From: SIAQ01 sp963767835
GTDB lineage: Bacteria; Planctomycetota; Planctomycetia; Gemmatales; Gemmataceae
NCBI GenBank assembly: GCA_963767835.1
Contig: CAVYFY010000002.1
Coordinates: 124,001-188,000, forward strand
Length of the DNA stretch: 64,000 bases
Reading direction: 5' to 3'
Of this stretch, positions 22,516-31,672 are shown piece after piece (positions within the stretch are counted from its first letter, which is position 1; each line of letters opens with the position of its first letter). The notes beneath the pieces are model-generated. The model saw only the letters and a program-made list of their open reading frames with translations. It did no database searches and was not told the origin of the DNA. The position numbers and the translations under genes are program-made.

Positions 22516-23559
22516 GTATTCGAACCCCAGCTCCGTAGCACCGCCAGTGTGCGCACGAACTCCGGCGGCAGCGGTGCTTCCACGGCGATCACCTCCTGCG
22601 TGCGCGGATGCGTCAGCCGCAGCCGTTGAGCGTGAAGCGCTTGCCGCGGCATTAATACCTCGTCGAGCGCCGGATCGAGATGCGGCATCAGGTCCGACAG
22701 CCGAAACGCGTCCCGGCCGCTGTACGTCTTGTCCGCCAGCACCGGGCAGCCAACGCTCGCCAGATGAACGCGAATCTGGTGCGTTCGCCCAGTGCGCAGG
22801 CTGGCAGCGGACAAACGTGTGGCCGCGAAAGCGCTCCTGGACCTCGTAATAGGTGCACGCTTCCTTCCCTTGCTCTTCGTCGTCGGTGGCGATCATCTTG
22901 ATGCGGTCGTGCGGATGATGGGCGATGCGCTTTTCGATGTAATCGCTGTCGCGGTCGAGGAGGCCTTGCGTGATGGCGACATATTCCTTGAAGATCGTGC
23001 GCATTTCAAATTGCATGCCGAGGTCGCGGTGGGTGCGTTCCTCCTTGGCGACGAGAATCGCGCCGGAGGTGTCGCGGTCGAGGCGGTGAACAATGCCGGG
23101 TCGGTATTCGCCGTTGAGGGTCGAAAGGTGCTGAAAGCGAAAGGCGAGGGCGTTGACGAGGGTGCCGGTCCAGTTGCCTCGAGCGGGATGGACGACCATG
23201 TCATACGGCTTGTTGACGACGGCGAGATATTCGTCTTCGTAGAGCACATCGAGCGGGATGTCTTCGGGGACCGGATCGGACCGCGCCGGCGTCGGCAGCC
23301 AGATGCGCACGCGGTCGCCCTGCTTCACCTTGGCACTGCGCTTCGTCGGCTGCTCGTTGATGGTGACGCTGTCCGCTTCAATCGCTTTCTGGATGATCGA
23401 ACGGCTGAAATCGGCGAATTGTAGGACTAGGTAATGATCGAGGCGCATCCCCGCAGTTTTCATTTGTACGGTCAATTCGACGGCCCGGCCCACGCCTGGA
23501 ATCGACGGGAGTTCGTCAAGGTCTTCTTCGTCATCAAGATTATCGTCAAGCTGCGACAT
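22494..23559 (-). CDS. rluD: RluA/RluD-family pseudouridine synthase (frameshift)
   Basis: RNA pseudouridine synthase of the RluA/RluD family. An acidic N-terminus is followed by an S4 RNA-binding domain (about 35-85; RLDHYLVLQFADFSRSIIQKAI) and the catalytic domain with the signature GIVHRLDRDTSG, whose Asp is the catalytic residue, then RTHQIRVHLASVGCPVLADK. One extra base at plus-strand 22799-22800 breaks the frame; removing it joins FVRCQ to LRTGRTHQIRVH and gives 354 aa. The uncorrected frame ends in a long non-family tail. The RluD subgroup modifies 23S rRNA helix 69, but assignment among RluA, RluC and RluD needs phylogeny. The 3' end lies in an inverted repeat. Confidence 0.88.
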
Positions 23560-23634
23560 GGATGTAGTGAAACCATCGGCACCAAGGGATTACCCGGCCT
23601 TGCTGCCTTTGGGGCCAAATCAGGCAGACGAATG

Positions 23635-24357
23635 TCAATTATCCTTTGGCTTTTCGCCCTTGGAATTCTGCCTGAAAAGGTCATTCGGCTGGAAATCCCG
23701 CTGTAAAGCGGGAATCATCAGCGTCTTTTGAAAATCTTCGTAGACGATTTCCAGTTCCTTGAACTTGGTCTTGTCATTCATCAGATCGAGGCGCTTCTTG
23801 GCGAATTTTCCCTCGGCCGATTCCGGGTAACTATCGAAGACTTTGGCATAAGCGTCCTTCGCTCGAGCCAGCGAGGAGCGATCCTGAGCCCCGCGTGTCT
23901 CCTCGCAGACGGCGATGCCGAGCAAGGCCTGCGGCTCGAAGATCTTGTCATCGGCATCCTTGCATTCCTTGGCGATTTGCGCATAGAAGCTTGACGCGTC
24001 ACTAACCGCCTTCATGGCGCCGGCCGGATCGACGCCGACCATGCGCACACCTTGTTCCCAGTAAATTAGCCAGGCGATCTGCAAGCGGGCGGATCGGCCG
24101 GCAGGGGTTTCCAGGCTCGCAAGTTGCCTAAGATGGGGGTCCGAGCCGTCGTCGAGCATGACCCAATGCAGGGACGTTGTCTGCTTTCTGAAGCTTAGCT
24201 CGCGATAGCCAAGCCAGAGTGCGATCAATAAGGCGAGGGCGATGATGAAATAGATGACCATGCTGCGGCGCGAGCTTCCCTTGACGCGCTGCATGGCCTG
24301 CCCGACCCGGTCGGCCAGGGTGTTGGTTTCGAGTTCCTTGCGTTGTTCCGCCTTCAT
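23635..24357 (-). CDS. Membrane-anchored TPR-like protein
   Basis: A 240-aa protein with a short cytoplasmic N-terminus, one transmembrane helix at about residues 33-51 (MVIYFIIALALLIALWLGY) and a helical C-terminal domain. The repeats around SARLQIAWLIYWEQGVRM, ALLGIAVCEETRG and ARAKDAYAKVFDSYPESAEG resemble TPR units, so the whole looks like the YfgM/TPR_21 layout (anchor plus TPR). It lies 76 bp upstream of the pseudouridine synthase on the same strand and may be cotranscribed. Envelope-associated chaperone or scaffold function is inferred, not shown. Confidence 0.65.
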   Translation of the reverse strand: MKAEQRKELETNTLADRVGQAMQRVKGSSRRSMVIYFIIALALLIALWLGYRELSFRKQTTSLHWVMLDDGSDPHLRQLASLETPAGRSARLQIAWLIYWEQGVRMVGVDPAGAMKAVSDASSFYAQIAKECKDADDKIFEPQALLGIAVCEETRGAQDRSSLARAKDAYAKVFDSYPESAEGKFAKKRLDLMNDKTKFKELEIVYEDFQKTLMIPALQRDFQPNDLFRQNSKGEKPKDN

Positions 24358-24439
24358 ATGCGGGACGCTCCTGTCGTGCGGAATAGTGCGAGGCGTAATT
24401 GCCCCGATTAAATGATGTTAAGCAAAAGCGGCAGGAAGG

Positions 24440-25142
24440 TCAAGTCTCCCAATCGATCAGGTCGGTCAATCGCTCCAGGCGGTCTGCGCCCAGGTCGAGA
24501 TGCTGGGATTTCGGATCGAGCAAAAGCGCGTGCATGCCGGCCTGGCGGGCGCCGTCGAAGTCGTTGCCGCGATCATCGCCGACATAAAGGATGGCGCTGG
24601 GCGGCAGCTCCAGCGCATCGGCCAGCGCCCGGAAGAATTCGGGCGCCGGCTTGCGCCAGCCGATCGCGGAGCTGACGATGATCGGCGTCAATACGCGCAG
24701 CGCCGGCATCCCGGCGATGACGCCGCCGAGCCGGGCGTCGAAATTGGACGCCAGCGCCTGGCGGACGCCGCGCTTATGCCAGTGGGTCAGCACCGCCTCG
24801 GCATCGGGATCGCACGCCCATGCCGCCGGTTGACCGAACGCCGTGAACATCGCTTCGAAGCAAGCATCCGCATCGGCGACATCATCGAGCACCTCAGCGA
24901 CGATGCCGCGCCAGGCGCTGCCGTTCGCGCTCTTCGCTGGTGCGCCAGCCCGCTTCTGCGTCGAGCCGATCTTGCCTGGCGAAGGCCGCGTGAAAGCGTC
25001 CATGGATGGCGCCGATGTCCAGCCGGCTGCCGAAGCGTCGGCCCACCTCGGCGTAGATCGACGCCACGGACGGGTGCACGTGAATCAATGTGCCGACCGC
25101 GTCATAGAAGATTGCGTGAAGCATATTTTTTGTGTCGATCAT
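24440..25142 (-). CDS. HAD-superfamily hydrolase, HDHD3/REG-2-like (frameshift)
   Basis: Haloacid dehalogenase-type hydrolase. Motif I is FYDAVGTLI, in which the Asp nucleophile is followed by A-V-G-T rather than the more common second Asp, as in the HDHD3/REG-2-like branch. Motif II lies in ALASNFDARL, motif III is the Lys of GWRKPAPEFF, and motif IV is YVGDDRGND. An extra G at plus-strand 24914-24915 splits the frame; removing it gives ERQRWRGIVAEVL across the junction and a 233-aa protein of normal size. Predicted small phosphatase or dehalogenase; the substrate is unknown. It is divergent from rsfS. Confidence 0.85.
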
Positions 25143-25425
25143 ACTATTGCAGGGAACCGGAACTTTGGTATGATTTATAACCGCTTTCTATGAATCAGCG
25201 CACGCCAGAATTGCCGATTTCAGCAACCACAAGCCGCGCTGCGTCGTAGAATGGAATAGTGAGGCGTCGAAGTGGACGCTGCCGGGCTCGAAATGGCGCG
25301 AACTCGTAGCGTCGGCTCGGTGTCCGCTTATTGCCAACCCATTACCTGACTTGCTCCGGAATGCGCCGATCCCGCCCGCGCGGGCCGGTTTATCATCGGA
25401 AGCGAGGCAGACCCAGGGAGGTCCT

Positions 25426-25815
25426 TTGAGCCACAACGCGACCGTCAGCACCAACCCCACCCGCTCCCAAACCTCGCTCGAACAGGCCATTCAATGCGCC
25501 CGCATCGGCGAGGACAACAAGGCGAAGGACATCCTCATCTTGGACCTACGTGGCGTCACGCCGATCTTCGATTTCTTCATCCTCATGACCGGTTCGAGTC
25601 GTCGGCAAATCCACACCCTCGCCGAGGAAGTGGACGCCTACATGCGCTCCGAAGGCGAAAAACGCCTGAGCATTCAGGGCTACCAGGCGAGCCGCTGGGT
25701 CGTGCAGGATTACGGCGACATCGTCGTACACGTCTTCGACCAGGACTCGCGCGGCTACTACGCCCTCGAAGAGCTTTGGAATGACGCCCCGCACATCGAT
25801 TGGCGGCGCGAATAA
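25426..25815 (+). CDS. rsfS: Ribosome silencing factor RsfS
   Basis: RsfS (Iojap/YbeB family), which binds ribosomal protein uL14 and blocks subunit joining during slow growth. Typical segments are KAKDILILDLRGVTPIFDFF, LMTGSSRRQIHTLAEEV, YGDIVVHVF and YYALEELWNDAP. The TTG at 25426 is preferred as start because GGGAGG (25416-25421) lies a few bases upstream and it gives 129 aa; an upstream in-frame start would give 154 aa with an atypical N-terminus. It is followed by a long inverted repeat and then argS on the same strand. Confidence 0.9.
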   Translation: MSHNATVSTNPTRSQTSLEQAIQCARIGEDNKAKDILILDLRGVTPIFDFFILMTGSSRRQIHTLAEEVDAYMRSEGEKRLSIQGYQASRWVVQDYGDIVVHVFDQDSRGYYALEELWNDAPHIDWRRE

Positions 25816-25820
25816 TACCA

Positions 25821-25899
25821 GGCCGCTTGCCGTTTAGCGTTCGCAGTGATGTGCCCGGACATTGGGCGCTTCACTGCGAACGCTAAACGGCAAGCGGCC
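25821..25899. repeat. 29-bp perfect inverted repeat between rsfS and argS
   Basis: Arms 25821-25849 and 25871-25899 are perfectly complementary over 29 bp and begin GGCCGCTTGCCGTTTAGCG. The 21-nt loop contains an inner GCCC/GGGC pairing. It begins 5 bp after the rsfS stop and ends 17 bp before the argS start, so it may end rsfS transcription or shape argS expression. The core is related to the repeats at 29694-29768 and 33464-33539. Confidence 0.85.
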
Positions 25900-25916
25900 C
25901 GGCATATACTGAATCC

Positions 25917-27800
25917 ATGAACCTCCTCCAGCAAATCCAGGATAAATTCCGCGCTGCGCTCGCCGGCGTCGTCCCTGATGCCGAGACCTATGTCGCCATG
26001 ATCAAGGCGGCGCAGGATGCCAAGCACGGCGATTACCAGGCCAACTGCGCCATGGCCCTTGCCAAGCCGCTCGGCAAAAAGCCACGCGACATCGCCCAGG
26101 ACCTCGTCAATCGCCTGCAGCTGGGCGATCTTGTGGAGAACCCCGACATCGCCGGCCCCGGCTTCATCAACCTGCGCCTGCAATCCGCCTGGCTCGCCAA
26201 GCAGGTACAAGCCCTCGCCGCCGATGATCGGCTCGGCGTCGGCAAGGCAAGCCCCGCGAAAACTTACGTCATCGATTACAGCTCGCCCAACGTCGCCAAG
26301 CCGTTGCACGTCGGCCATCTGCGCAGCACCATCATCGGCGACGCCATTACCCGGCTGTTACGATTCTTGGGCCACACCGTCATTACGGACAACCACCTCG
26401 GCGACTGGGGCACGCAGTTCGGCATCCTTCTCTACGGCTACAAGAATCTGCTCGACAAGGCCGCCTACCAGAACGATCCCGTGCGCGAGCTGGCCCGCAT
26501 CTATATCGAGGTCCGCAAGCTCATCGGCAGCGAAGATGAGGATGCCGCCGTCAATCCGATCGCGGAAGCGTGCCGGGCCGAGACCGCGAAATTGCACCAC
26601 GGCGATCCCGAAAACAATCGGCTCTGGCAGCAATTCATGCCGCATTGCCTGGCGGAAATTCACGAGGTTTACGCCAAGCTCGGCATCCTGCCATTCGATC
26701 ACGAGCACGGCGAGAGCTTCTATAATCCGATGCTGCCAGGGGTCGTCGAATCGCTGTTGCAAGCGAAAGTAGCCGAGCCGGGCGAAGGCGGCGCGATCAT
26801 CATCCGCATCAGCGAAAATAACGTCGCCCTGGTCCGGAAGCGGGATGGTGCTTTTACCTATACAACCAGCGATCTCGCAACAATCCAATATCGCCTGGAG
26901 CATTTCCAGCCGCAAGCGATGCTGTACGTCGTCGATTTCCGTCAATCGCAGCACTTTGCCAATCTCTTCGAAGCGGCCCGGCGCTGGGGCGTTCCATGCC
27001 AATTGTTGACGACGGCCACGGCATTCCCTCTACGGGTTGATACCGTCGAGCTGACGCATATCAGCTTCGGCTCAGTCCTCGGCAAAGACGGCCGACCGAT
27101 CTCGACGCGCAAAGGCGACGGCACCGAACTCATCGATCTCATCAACAAGGCGGTCGATCTCGGAGCAGAAAAGTATGAAGCTAGCTGCGCCGACCGATTG
27201 GCCCAGGGGCATGAAGTGCCCGACCTTAGCGACGGCGAAAAAAAACAAATCGCCGAGGCAGTCGGCATCGGCGCGATCAAGTACGCCGATCTGAGCCAAA
27301 ATCGGACCAGTGATTACAAATTCGACTACGACAAAATGCTCGCCACCGAGGGGAACACCGCGACCTACATGCAATACGCCTACGCCCGCAATCGCAGCAT
27401 TTTCCGCAAGGCCGACATCGATCCGGCGACCCTGCGGCAACATCCACCGGCCGTCGTGCTGGATTCGCCGCACGAACGCGCCCTGGCGATTCAGCTTCTG
27501 AAGCTCGAGGAGTCGCTCCAAAGCGCCGCGGCCGATTATCAGCCGAGCGCCATCACCGCCTACCTGTGGGATTTGGCGAAAACCTACAGCGGCTTCTTCC
27601 AGAATTGCCCGGTGCTGCGTGCCGAGAGCGACGCGCTGAAGCAAAGCCGTTTGCTGTTGTGCGATCTGACGGCTCGTGTGCTCAAGCAATGCCTGGGCTT
27701 GCTCGGCATCGACACGGTGGAGCGCATGTCGCGCTCAAATCCCATACAGCGGCTCATACTTCCTCCGCAAGTACGCGATCAGCGGCTTGTGATTCAATGA
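25917..27800 (+). CDS. argS: Arginyl-tRNA synthetase
   Basis: Class I aminoacyl-tRNA synthetase that charges tRNA-Arg. The N-terminal additional domain (about 1-110) is followed by the Rossmann core with HVGH at residues 131-134 (the HIGH signature, in SSPNVAKPLHVGHLRST), DNHLGDWGTQFG, and a C-terminal DALR anticodon-binding domain that contains QYAYARNRSI and ends with LGLLGIDTVERM. Family members normally stop there; this frame runs on for 22 more residues and overlaps the 3' end of the convergent M32 peptidase gene by 66 bp. As in many ArgRS enzymes, no classical KMSKS is seen. Confidence 0.96.
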   Translation: MNLLQQIQDKFRAALAGVVPDAETYVAMIKAAQDAKHGDYQANCAMALAKPLGKKPRDIAQDLVNRLQLGDLVENPDIAGPGFINLRLQSAWLAKQVQALAADDRLGVGKASPAKTYVIDYSSPNVAKPLHVGHLRSTIIGDAITRLLRFLGHTVITDNHLGDWGTQFGILLYGYKNLLDKAAYQNDPVRELARIYIEVRKLIGSEDEDAAVNPIAEACRAETAKLHHGDPENNRLWQQFMPHCLAEIHEVYAKLGILPFDHEHGESFYNPMLPGVVESLLQAKVAEPGEGGAIIIRISENNVALVRKRDGAFTYTTSDLATIQYRLEHFQPQAMLYVVDFRQSQHFANLFEAARRWGVPCQLLTTATAFPLRVDTVELTHISFGSVLGKDGRPISTRKGDGTELIDLINKAVDLGAEKYEASCADRLAQGHEVPDLSDGEKKQIAEAVGIGAIKYADLSQNRTSDYKFDYDKMLATEGNTATYMQYAYARNRSIFRKADIDPATLRQHPPAVVLDSPHERALAIQLLKLEESLQSAAADYQPSAITAYLWDLAKTYSGFFQNCPVLRAESDALKQSRLLLCDLTARVLKQCLGLLGIDTVERMSRSNPIQRLILPPQVRDQRLVIQ

Positions 27801-29249
27801 TTGCCCCGTGACGCGCCGGCACAGCTCCCCCGGGCGGAATTGTTGGCCGGGGCGATGAATCTTGGCGTTGAGCCAGCCTTTCAAGCGGGCGAAATCGCCG
27901 CGGCGGAAATCGGCGTCGAGATCACCCAGGTCCGTCCTCGCTTGCTGCATGAACTGGGCGGCGTAGAGATTTCCCAGCGTGTAAGTCGGGAAATAACCCA
28001 ATCCGCCCATGCTCCAGTGGATGTCTTGCAGGCAGCCTTGCGCATCACTGGGCGGCGTCAAATCGAGCATCTTGCGGAACTTCTCGTTCCATGCGCCGGG
28101 CACGTCGGCAGGCTTCAAATCGCCGGTCATCAATGCCTGCTCGAGCTCGAAGCGCAGTATGATGTGCATGTTGTAGGTCGCCTCGTCAGCCTCCACGCGG
28201 ATGAACGATTTCTCGACGCGGTTGACGGCAAAGACGAAATCTTCCAGCCCGATGTCATCGAGCGTGCCGGGGAAAGTCTGCTGCAAGCGCGGCAAGAAGT
28301 GCTCCCAGAACGGACACGATCGGCCCACCTGATTTTCCCACAGGCGTGATTGCGATTCGTGGATGCCGAGCGAGCAGGCGCTGCCTATCGGCGTGCCGAA
28401 GTGGGCCGGATCAAGGCCCTGCTCGTAGATGCCGTGCCCCGCTTCGTGGAGGATGCCGAACAGGCCCTGATTGAGCTCGCGCACCTGGTAGCGGGTCGTG
28501 AGCCGACAATCGCCGGGTCCGATGCCGGAGCAGAACGGATGAACGGTGGTGTCGAGCCGGCCCGCCTGAAAATCGAAGCCAATCGCCGCGGCCGCTGCCT
28601 GCCCGAAGATATGTTGCCGCTCCACGAGGAACTCGCGGGTCAGCACATCTTTACGAGGCTGTTTCTTCGCCGCCGTGATCGCTGCCACCAGCGGGATCAA
28701 GTCGGCACGCAATTCGGCGAAGACGCGGGTGACCTGAGCCGCGGTCGCGCCCGGCTCGTATTCATCCAAAAGCGCGTCATAGGGAGATTCCTTGTAGCCG
28801 ACTGCCTTCGCCTCTTCGCGCTTGAGCGTGACGATTTTGTCGAGCCAGGGAGCAAACGCGGGGAACTGATCGTCCTTGCGGGCCTGGGCCCAGACGTTTT
28901 GCGCCTGCGACACGGTGCGGGCGATCTCCTCGACCAGCTTGCCCGGCACCTTCACCGCCCGATCGTGGGCTCGGCGGATCTCGCGCACATTGACCGCCTC
29001 GGCCGATTCCGCGTCCTTCACCAGCGGCGTGCTTTCGAGCTGCTCAAGCAATTCGCCGATGCGCGGCGAGGTCAGCTTTTCATGCCCGAGCTTGGCGAGA
29101 TAGCCCATCTGCTCGGCGCGATGCCCGGCCCCTTTGGGCGGCATGTAGGTGTGCTGATCCCAACTCGCGATCGCCCCAATCGAATCGAGCAGGCGATATT
29201 CCTTGAAGCGGTCGATGAGTTCGCGGTAGGCGGATTGATGATCCATCAT
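27735..29249 (-). CDS. M32 family metallocarboxypeptidase
   Basis: Thermostable-carboxypeptidase-1-like (M32) zinc enzyme of 504 aa, the usual size. The zinc site HEAGH lies at about residue 268 (ILHEAGHGIYEQGL), followed by the family motif HESQSRLWEN, with the third ligand expected in that region. The C-terminus YLRRKYEPLYGI is canonical. It removes C-terminal residues from peptides in the cytoplasm. ATG 29249 overlaps the stop of the upstream DUF4440 gene by 4 bp (ATGA), so the two are translationally coupled. Its 3' end overlaps argS by 66 bp. Confidence 0.93.
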   Translation of the reverse strand: MMDHQSAYRELIDRFKEYRLLDSIGAIASWDQHTYMPPKGAGHRAEQMGYLAKLGHEKLTSPRIGELLEQLESTPLVKDAESAEAVNVREIRRAHDRAVKVPGKLVEEIARTVSQAQNVWAQARKDDQFPAFAPWLDKIVTLKREEAKAVGYKESPYDALLDEYEPGATAAQVTRVFAELRADLIPLVAAITAAKKQPRKDVLTREFLVERQHIFGQAAAAAIGFDFQAGRLDTTVHPFCSGIGPGDCRLTTRYQVRELNQGLFGILHEAGHGIYEQGLDPAHFGTPIGSACSLGIHESQSRLWENQVGRSCPFWEHFLPRLQQTFPGTLDDIGLEDFVFAVNRVEKSFIRVEADEATYNMHIILRFELEQALMTGDLKPADVPGAWNEKFRKMLDLTPPSDAQGCLQDIHWSMGGLGYFPTYTLGNLYAAQFMQQARTDLGDLDADFRRGDFARLKGWLNAKIHRPGQQFRPGELCRRVTGQSLNHKPLIAYLRRKYEPLYGI

Positions 29250-29677
29250 GAATTCCTTGGTTGCGATGACGTGTGATCGTGAATGATGCGCCAGCCCGCC
29301 GGCGTCTTGCGCAGGATCAGCGTGAAGATGCCGGTCGGTGTTTCGCTCTTCATCTTGAGGCGAAATCGGCCGCGCACCAGGGCGTGATCGTCACCCAATA
29401 GCTCGATCGACAGTTCCTCGAACGCGAGCTTGCCCATCTCTTTGCCTTCGCCTTGATAGCGCTTCTGGTAGCGTTCGAGCGTCGCCTTCCAGCCCTTGGT
29501 TTTCTTGTCGCCGGAGAAAAAGCTCAGTTCGTCGGATTCGAGATAGCCTTTCATGAAGCCGGGCAGATCGCCCTTGTTCCATGCGGCCGCCTGATCGCCG
29601 AGCACGCGCTGGATCGCCATCTTTTCCATGGGCGGATCGGCGCAGATCACCATCAACAAGGCGCACATCATTTGCAT
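29246..29677 (-). CDS. DUF4440/SnoaL-like (NTF2 fold) protein
   Basis: A 143-aa protein of the DUF4440 type: AIQRVLGDQAAAWNKGDLPGF at the start, YLESDELSFFSGDK in the middle and LILRKTPAGWRIIHDHTS at the end, consistent with an NTF2-like cone fold. The first 13 residues are hydrophobic and could be a short signal. AGGAGA lies just upstream of the ATG. It overlaps the M32 peptidase start by 4 bp. Proteins of this fold bind small ligands or act as isomerase-like enzymes; the specific role is unknown. Confidence 0.85.
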   Translation of the reverse strand: MQMMCALLMVICADPPMEKMAIQRVLGDQAAAWNKGDLPGFMKGYLESDELSFFSGDKKTKGWKATLERYQKRYQGEGKEMGKLAFEELSIELLGDDHALVRGRFRLKMKSETPTGIFTLILRKTPAGWRIIHDHTSSQPRNS

Positions 29678-29693
29678 GAGATTCTCCTGTTTG

Positions 29694-29768
29694 CCGCTTG
29701 CGGCTTCGCGCTCGCCTTAAGCATTCCCGTTGCTCGGCGCTTGGGAGCGAGCGCGAAGCCGCAAGCGG
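29694..29768. repeat. 22-bp perfect inverted repeat
   Basis: Arms 29694-29715 and 29747-29768 (CCGCTTGCGGCTTCGCGCTC plus GC, and complement) lie between the sigma factor stop (29772) and the DUF4440 start. They would form a strong hairpin in the minus-strand transcript, probably ending or protecting the sigma factor mRNA. The core matches the repeat at 33464-33539. Confidence 0.8.
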
Positions 29769-29771
29769 AAT

Positions 29772-30389
29772 TCATGGCGGCGTCAACAGATCGCGCAATT
29801 TGCGCACCGCGCGCAAATAGCGCATCGACGCGGCGGCTTCGGTCAAGCCGAGGGCGGCGGCGGCTTCTTGATTCGCCAGCATCTCGTAGTGCCGCATCAG
29901 GATCACCTCGCGGTCGTCCTCGTCGAGCTGGGCGATCGCCTCGGCCAGGCGGCGCTGCATCTCCGCTTGAATGGCGGCCGACGCGGGGGTCAAATCTTGA
30001 TCGAGCAGTTGGCCGGCCAATTCCAGCGACGAATGTTCGGCGTAGGCCGGGCGATGGATAGGCTGTTCACGATTGACGCCGCGCTTCTGGGCCTGATGAT
30101 GCCGGCGATGGGCGTCGATGAGGTGGTCCTTGGCAATGTGCCGCAGCCAAAGATGAAACGGCATCGGCGGCGCCTTCAGGTAATCTTTGAGACGGCGGCT
30201 CGCCTCGATCAGCACTTCCTGGACGACATCGCTGGCGTCCACGCGCTGCACGATGGCCGGATCGAGCCGCATATCGATCATGCGGCGAATCGGCTCGCGA
30301 TGCTTCGCCAGCAAGCGATCGACGGCGTCGGCATCGCCGTTCTTCGCCTGCTCCAGAAGCTCATGCGTTTGCGTCGCGTCGGGCCACAT
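29772..30389 (-). CDS. ECF-type RNA polymerase sigma factor (planctomycete type)
   Basis: A 205-aa sigma-70 family ECF factor. Region 2 contains RVDASDVVQEVLIEASRRL and the conserved PPMPFHLWLRHIAKDHLIDAHRRHH typical of planctomycete ECF groups; region 4 is near the C-terminus (REVILMRHYEMLANQEAAAALGLTEAAASMRYLRA). No anti-sigma factor is adjacent. Upstream on the same strand is tatC, separated by an imperfect inverted repeat. The start at 30389 (MWPDATQ) gives the expected N-terminus. The regulon cannot be deduced from the window. Confidence 0.92.
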   Translation of the reverse strand: MWPDATQTHELLEQAKNGDADAVDRLLAKHREPIRRMIDMRLDPAIVQRVDASDVVQEVLIEASRRLKDYLKAPPMPFHLWLRHIAKDHLIDAHRRHHQAQKRGVNREQPIHRPAYAEHSSLELAGQLLDQDLTPASAAIQAEMQRRLAEAIAQLDEDDREVILMRHYEMLANQEAAAALGLTEAAASMRYLRAVRKLRDLLTPP

Positions 30390-30405
30390 ATGGTCGCCAG
30401 TGGTC

Positions 30406-30459
30406 CGTCGTCCGTGGTCCGTGGCCAGATTTGCGACTGACCACGGACTACGGACCACG
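30406..30459. repeat. Imperfect 23-bp inverted repeat between tatC and the sigma gene
   Basis: Arms at 30406-30428 and 30437-30459 pair over 23 bp with three mismatches, built from GTCCGTGG-type units. Located between the tatC stop and the sigma factor start on the minus strand, it may act as a terminator or processing hairpin. Confidence 0.6.
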
Positions 30460-30472
30460 AACGGGTTTCGGA

Positions 30473-31612
30473 TTAAACTTCGACAAACTCTTCCGACTTT
30501 TCCTCTTCGCCCATTCCGAAATCGAGCAGTCGATTTTGATCGCCTTGCCAGACACATAGAAGGATGCCGAGCTCGTAAAAGCCGACCAGGGGCACCCACA
30601 ACAGAAGCAGGCCATCGGCAGTTGGCGCCGGGGCGAGGAGGGCCGCGATGATCGCCAGCACAAACCAGGAAATACGGCGGTAATGCCTCAGCATCGGGAC
30701 CGTGACGAGGCCGACCCGGTGCACGAACATCATCACCAGCGGCGTCTGAAACGCCAGGCCGAAAACGAGCGGCATCATGATCGCAAAGCTCAGCCACTCT
30801 TCGAGCCGAATTTCCGCGTCGATGCCGAGCCATTCGTTGAACCACAGCAGCCCATAGACAGCTTGTCGCATGGCGAAGACCTCGCAGAACACCACGCCGG
30901 CGAGGAAGAGCAAAATGCTGAACGGCAGGTAGACATTGACCAGCCGCTTCTCATTGGGATAAAGCCCCGCGGCGATGAACATCCACAGATGATAGAAAAC
31001 CCACGGGCTTGAAAGCACCAAGCCGGTAAAGAACGAGATCTTCATGTAAACGAAAAACATCTCGGTGACGTTGAAGCTTGTCGCATTCTTGGGGCGATTC
31101 TTGATCATTTCGCGTTGCATAGTGACGAGATCCGCAAACTCATCGACAGCCGCCATGTCCAGTTTGACGAAGTCCCCTTTATCCTTGAGCTCCATTGGCA
31201 CGTCCTTGGTGTCCACGGACGGCAGCTTATTCGGGTCCAGCCCCAGCAGTTCGGCGAGCCGACGACGATCCACCCATTTTTCCGTCACCGCCGAGGGAAC
31301 GGGCACGTCGCCCATGGCCGCTTTTTTTTTCGCAATCTCCCGGTCAAATTTGCGCAACTCAAATTGAGTCAGTTCGTAAGCGACCGGTGCATTGATGAGT
31401 TCCAGCACCCATGGCCCGAGCGGCCAGAAGCCGAAAACCATGCCGATGGCCAATCCCATCAGTGCACGGATCAAATGGGCGCGCAGATCCTCGACGTGAT
31501 CGCCGATGCTCATGCGCGTATCTTTGAACATGTCTTCGGGATCGACATCGGTCGGAATGGAGTTGTCGTTGCTCATGTTGGCGGCAAGCTCGGACGCGGT
31601 GGCGGGTTTCAT
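30473..31612 (-). CDS. tatC: Twin-arginine translocase subunit TatC with enlarged first periplasmic loop
   Basis: TatC recognises twin-arginine signal peptides and forms the membrane core of the Tat export system. The N-terminal SIGDHVEDLRAHLIRAL matches the family (H-EELR), helix 1 follows (LMGLAIGMVFGFWPLGPWVL), and helices 2-6 occur from FFVYMKISFFTGLVLSSPWV onward. Between helices 1 and 2 there is an unusually long, charged insert of roughly 100 residues (about 85-190), giving 379 aa against the usual 240-260. The C-terminus is acidic. It lies 60 bp downstream of ribE on the same strand. No tatA or tatB is present in the window. Confidence 0.93.
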   Translation of the reverse strand: MKPATASELAANMSNDNSIPTDVDPEDMFKDTRMSIGDHVEDLRAHLIRALMGLAIGMVFGFWPLGPWVLELINAPVAYELTQFELRKFDREIAKKKAAMGDVPVPSAVTEKWVDRRRLAELLGLDPNKLPSVDTKDVPMELKDKGDFVKLDMAAVDEFADLVTMQREMIKNRPKNATSFNVTEMFFVYMKISFFTGLVLSSPWVFYHLWMFIAAGLYPNEKRLVNVYLPFSILLFLAGVVFCEVFAMRQAVYGLLWFNEWLGIDAEIRLEEWLSFAIMMPLVFGLAFQTPLVMMFVHRVGLVTVPMLRHYRRISWFVLAIIAALLAPAPTADGLLLLWVPLVGFYELGILLCVWQGDQNRLLDFGMGEEEKSEEFVEV

Positions 31613-31672
31613 TCGACTGTAACATTCTACCGATCCGCCTTCGAGCCAGTTGAATCTTAACGAAAAGTAAGG

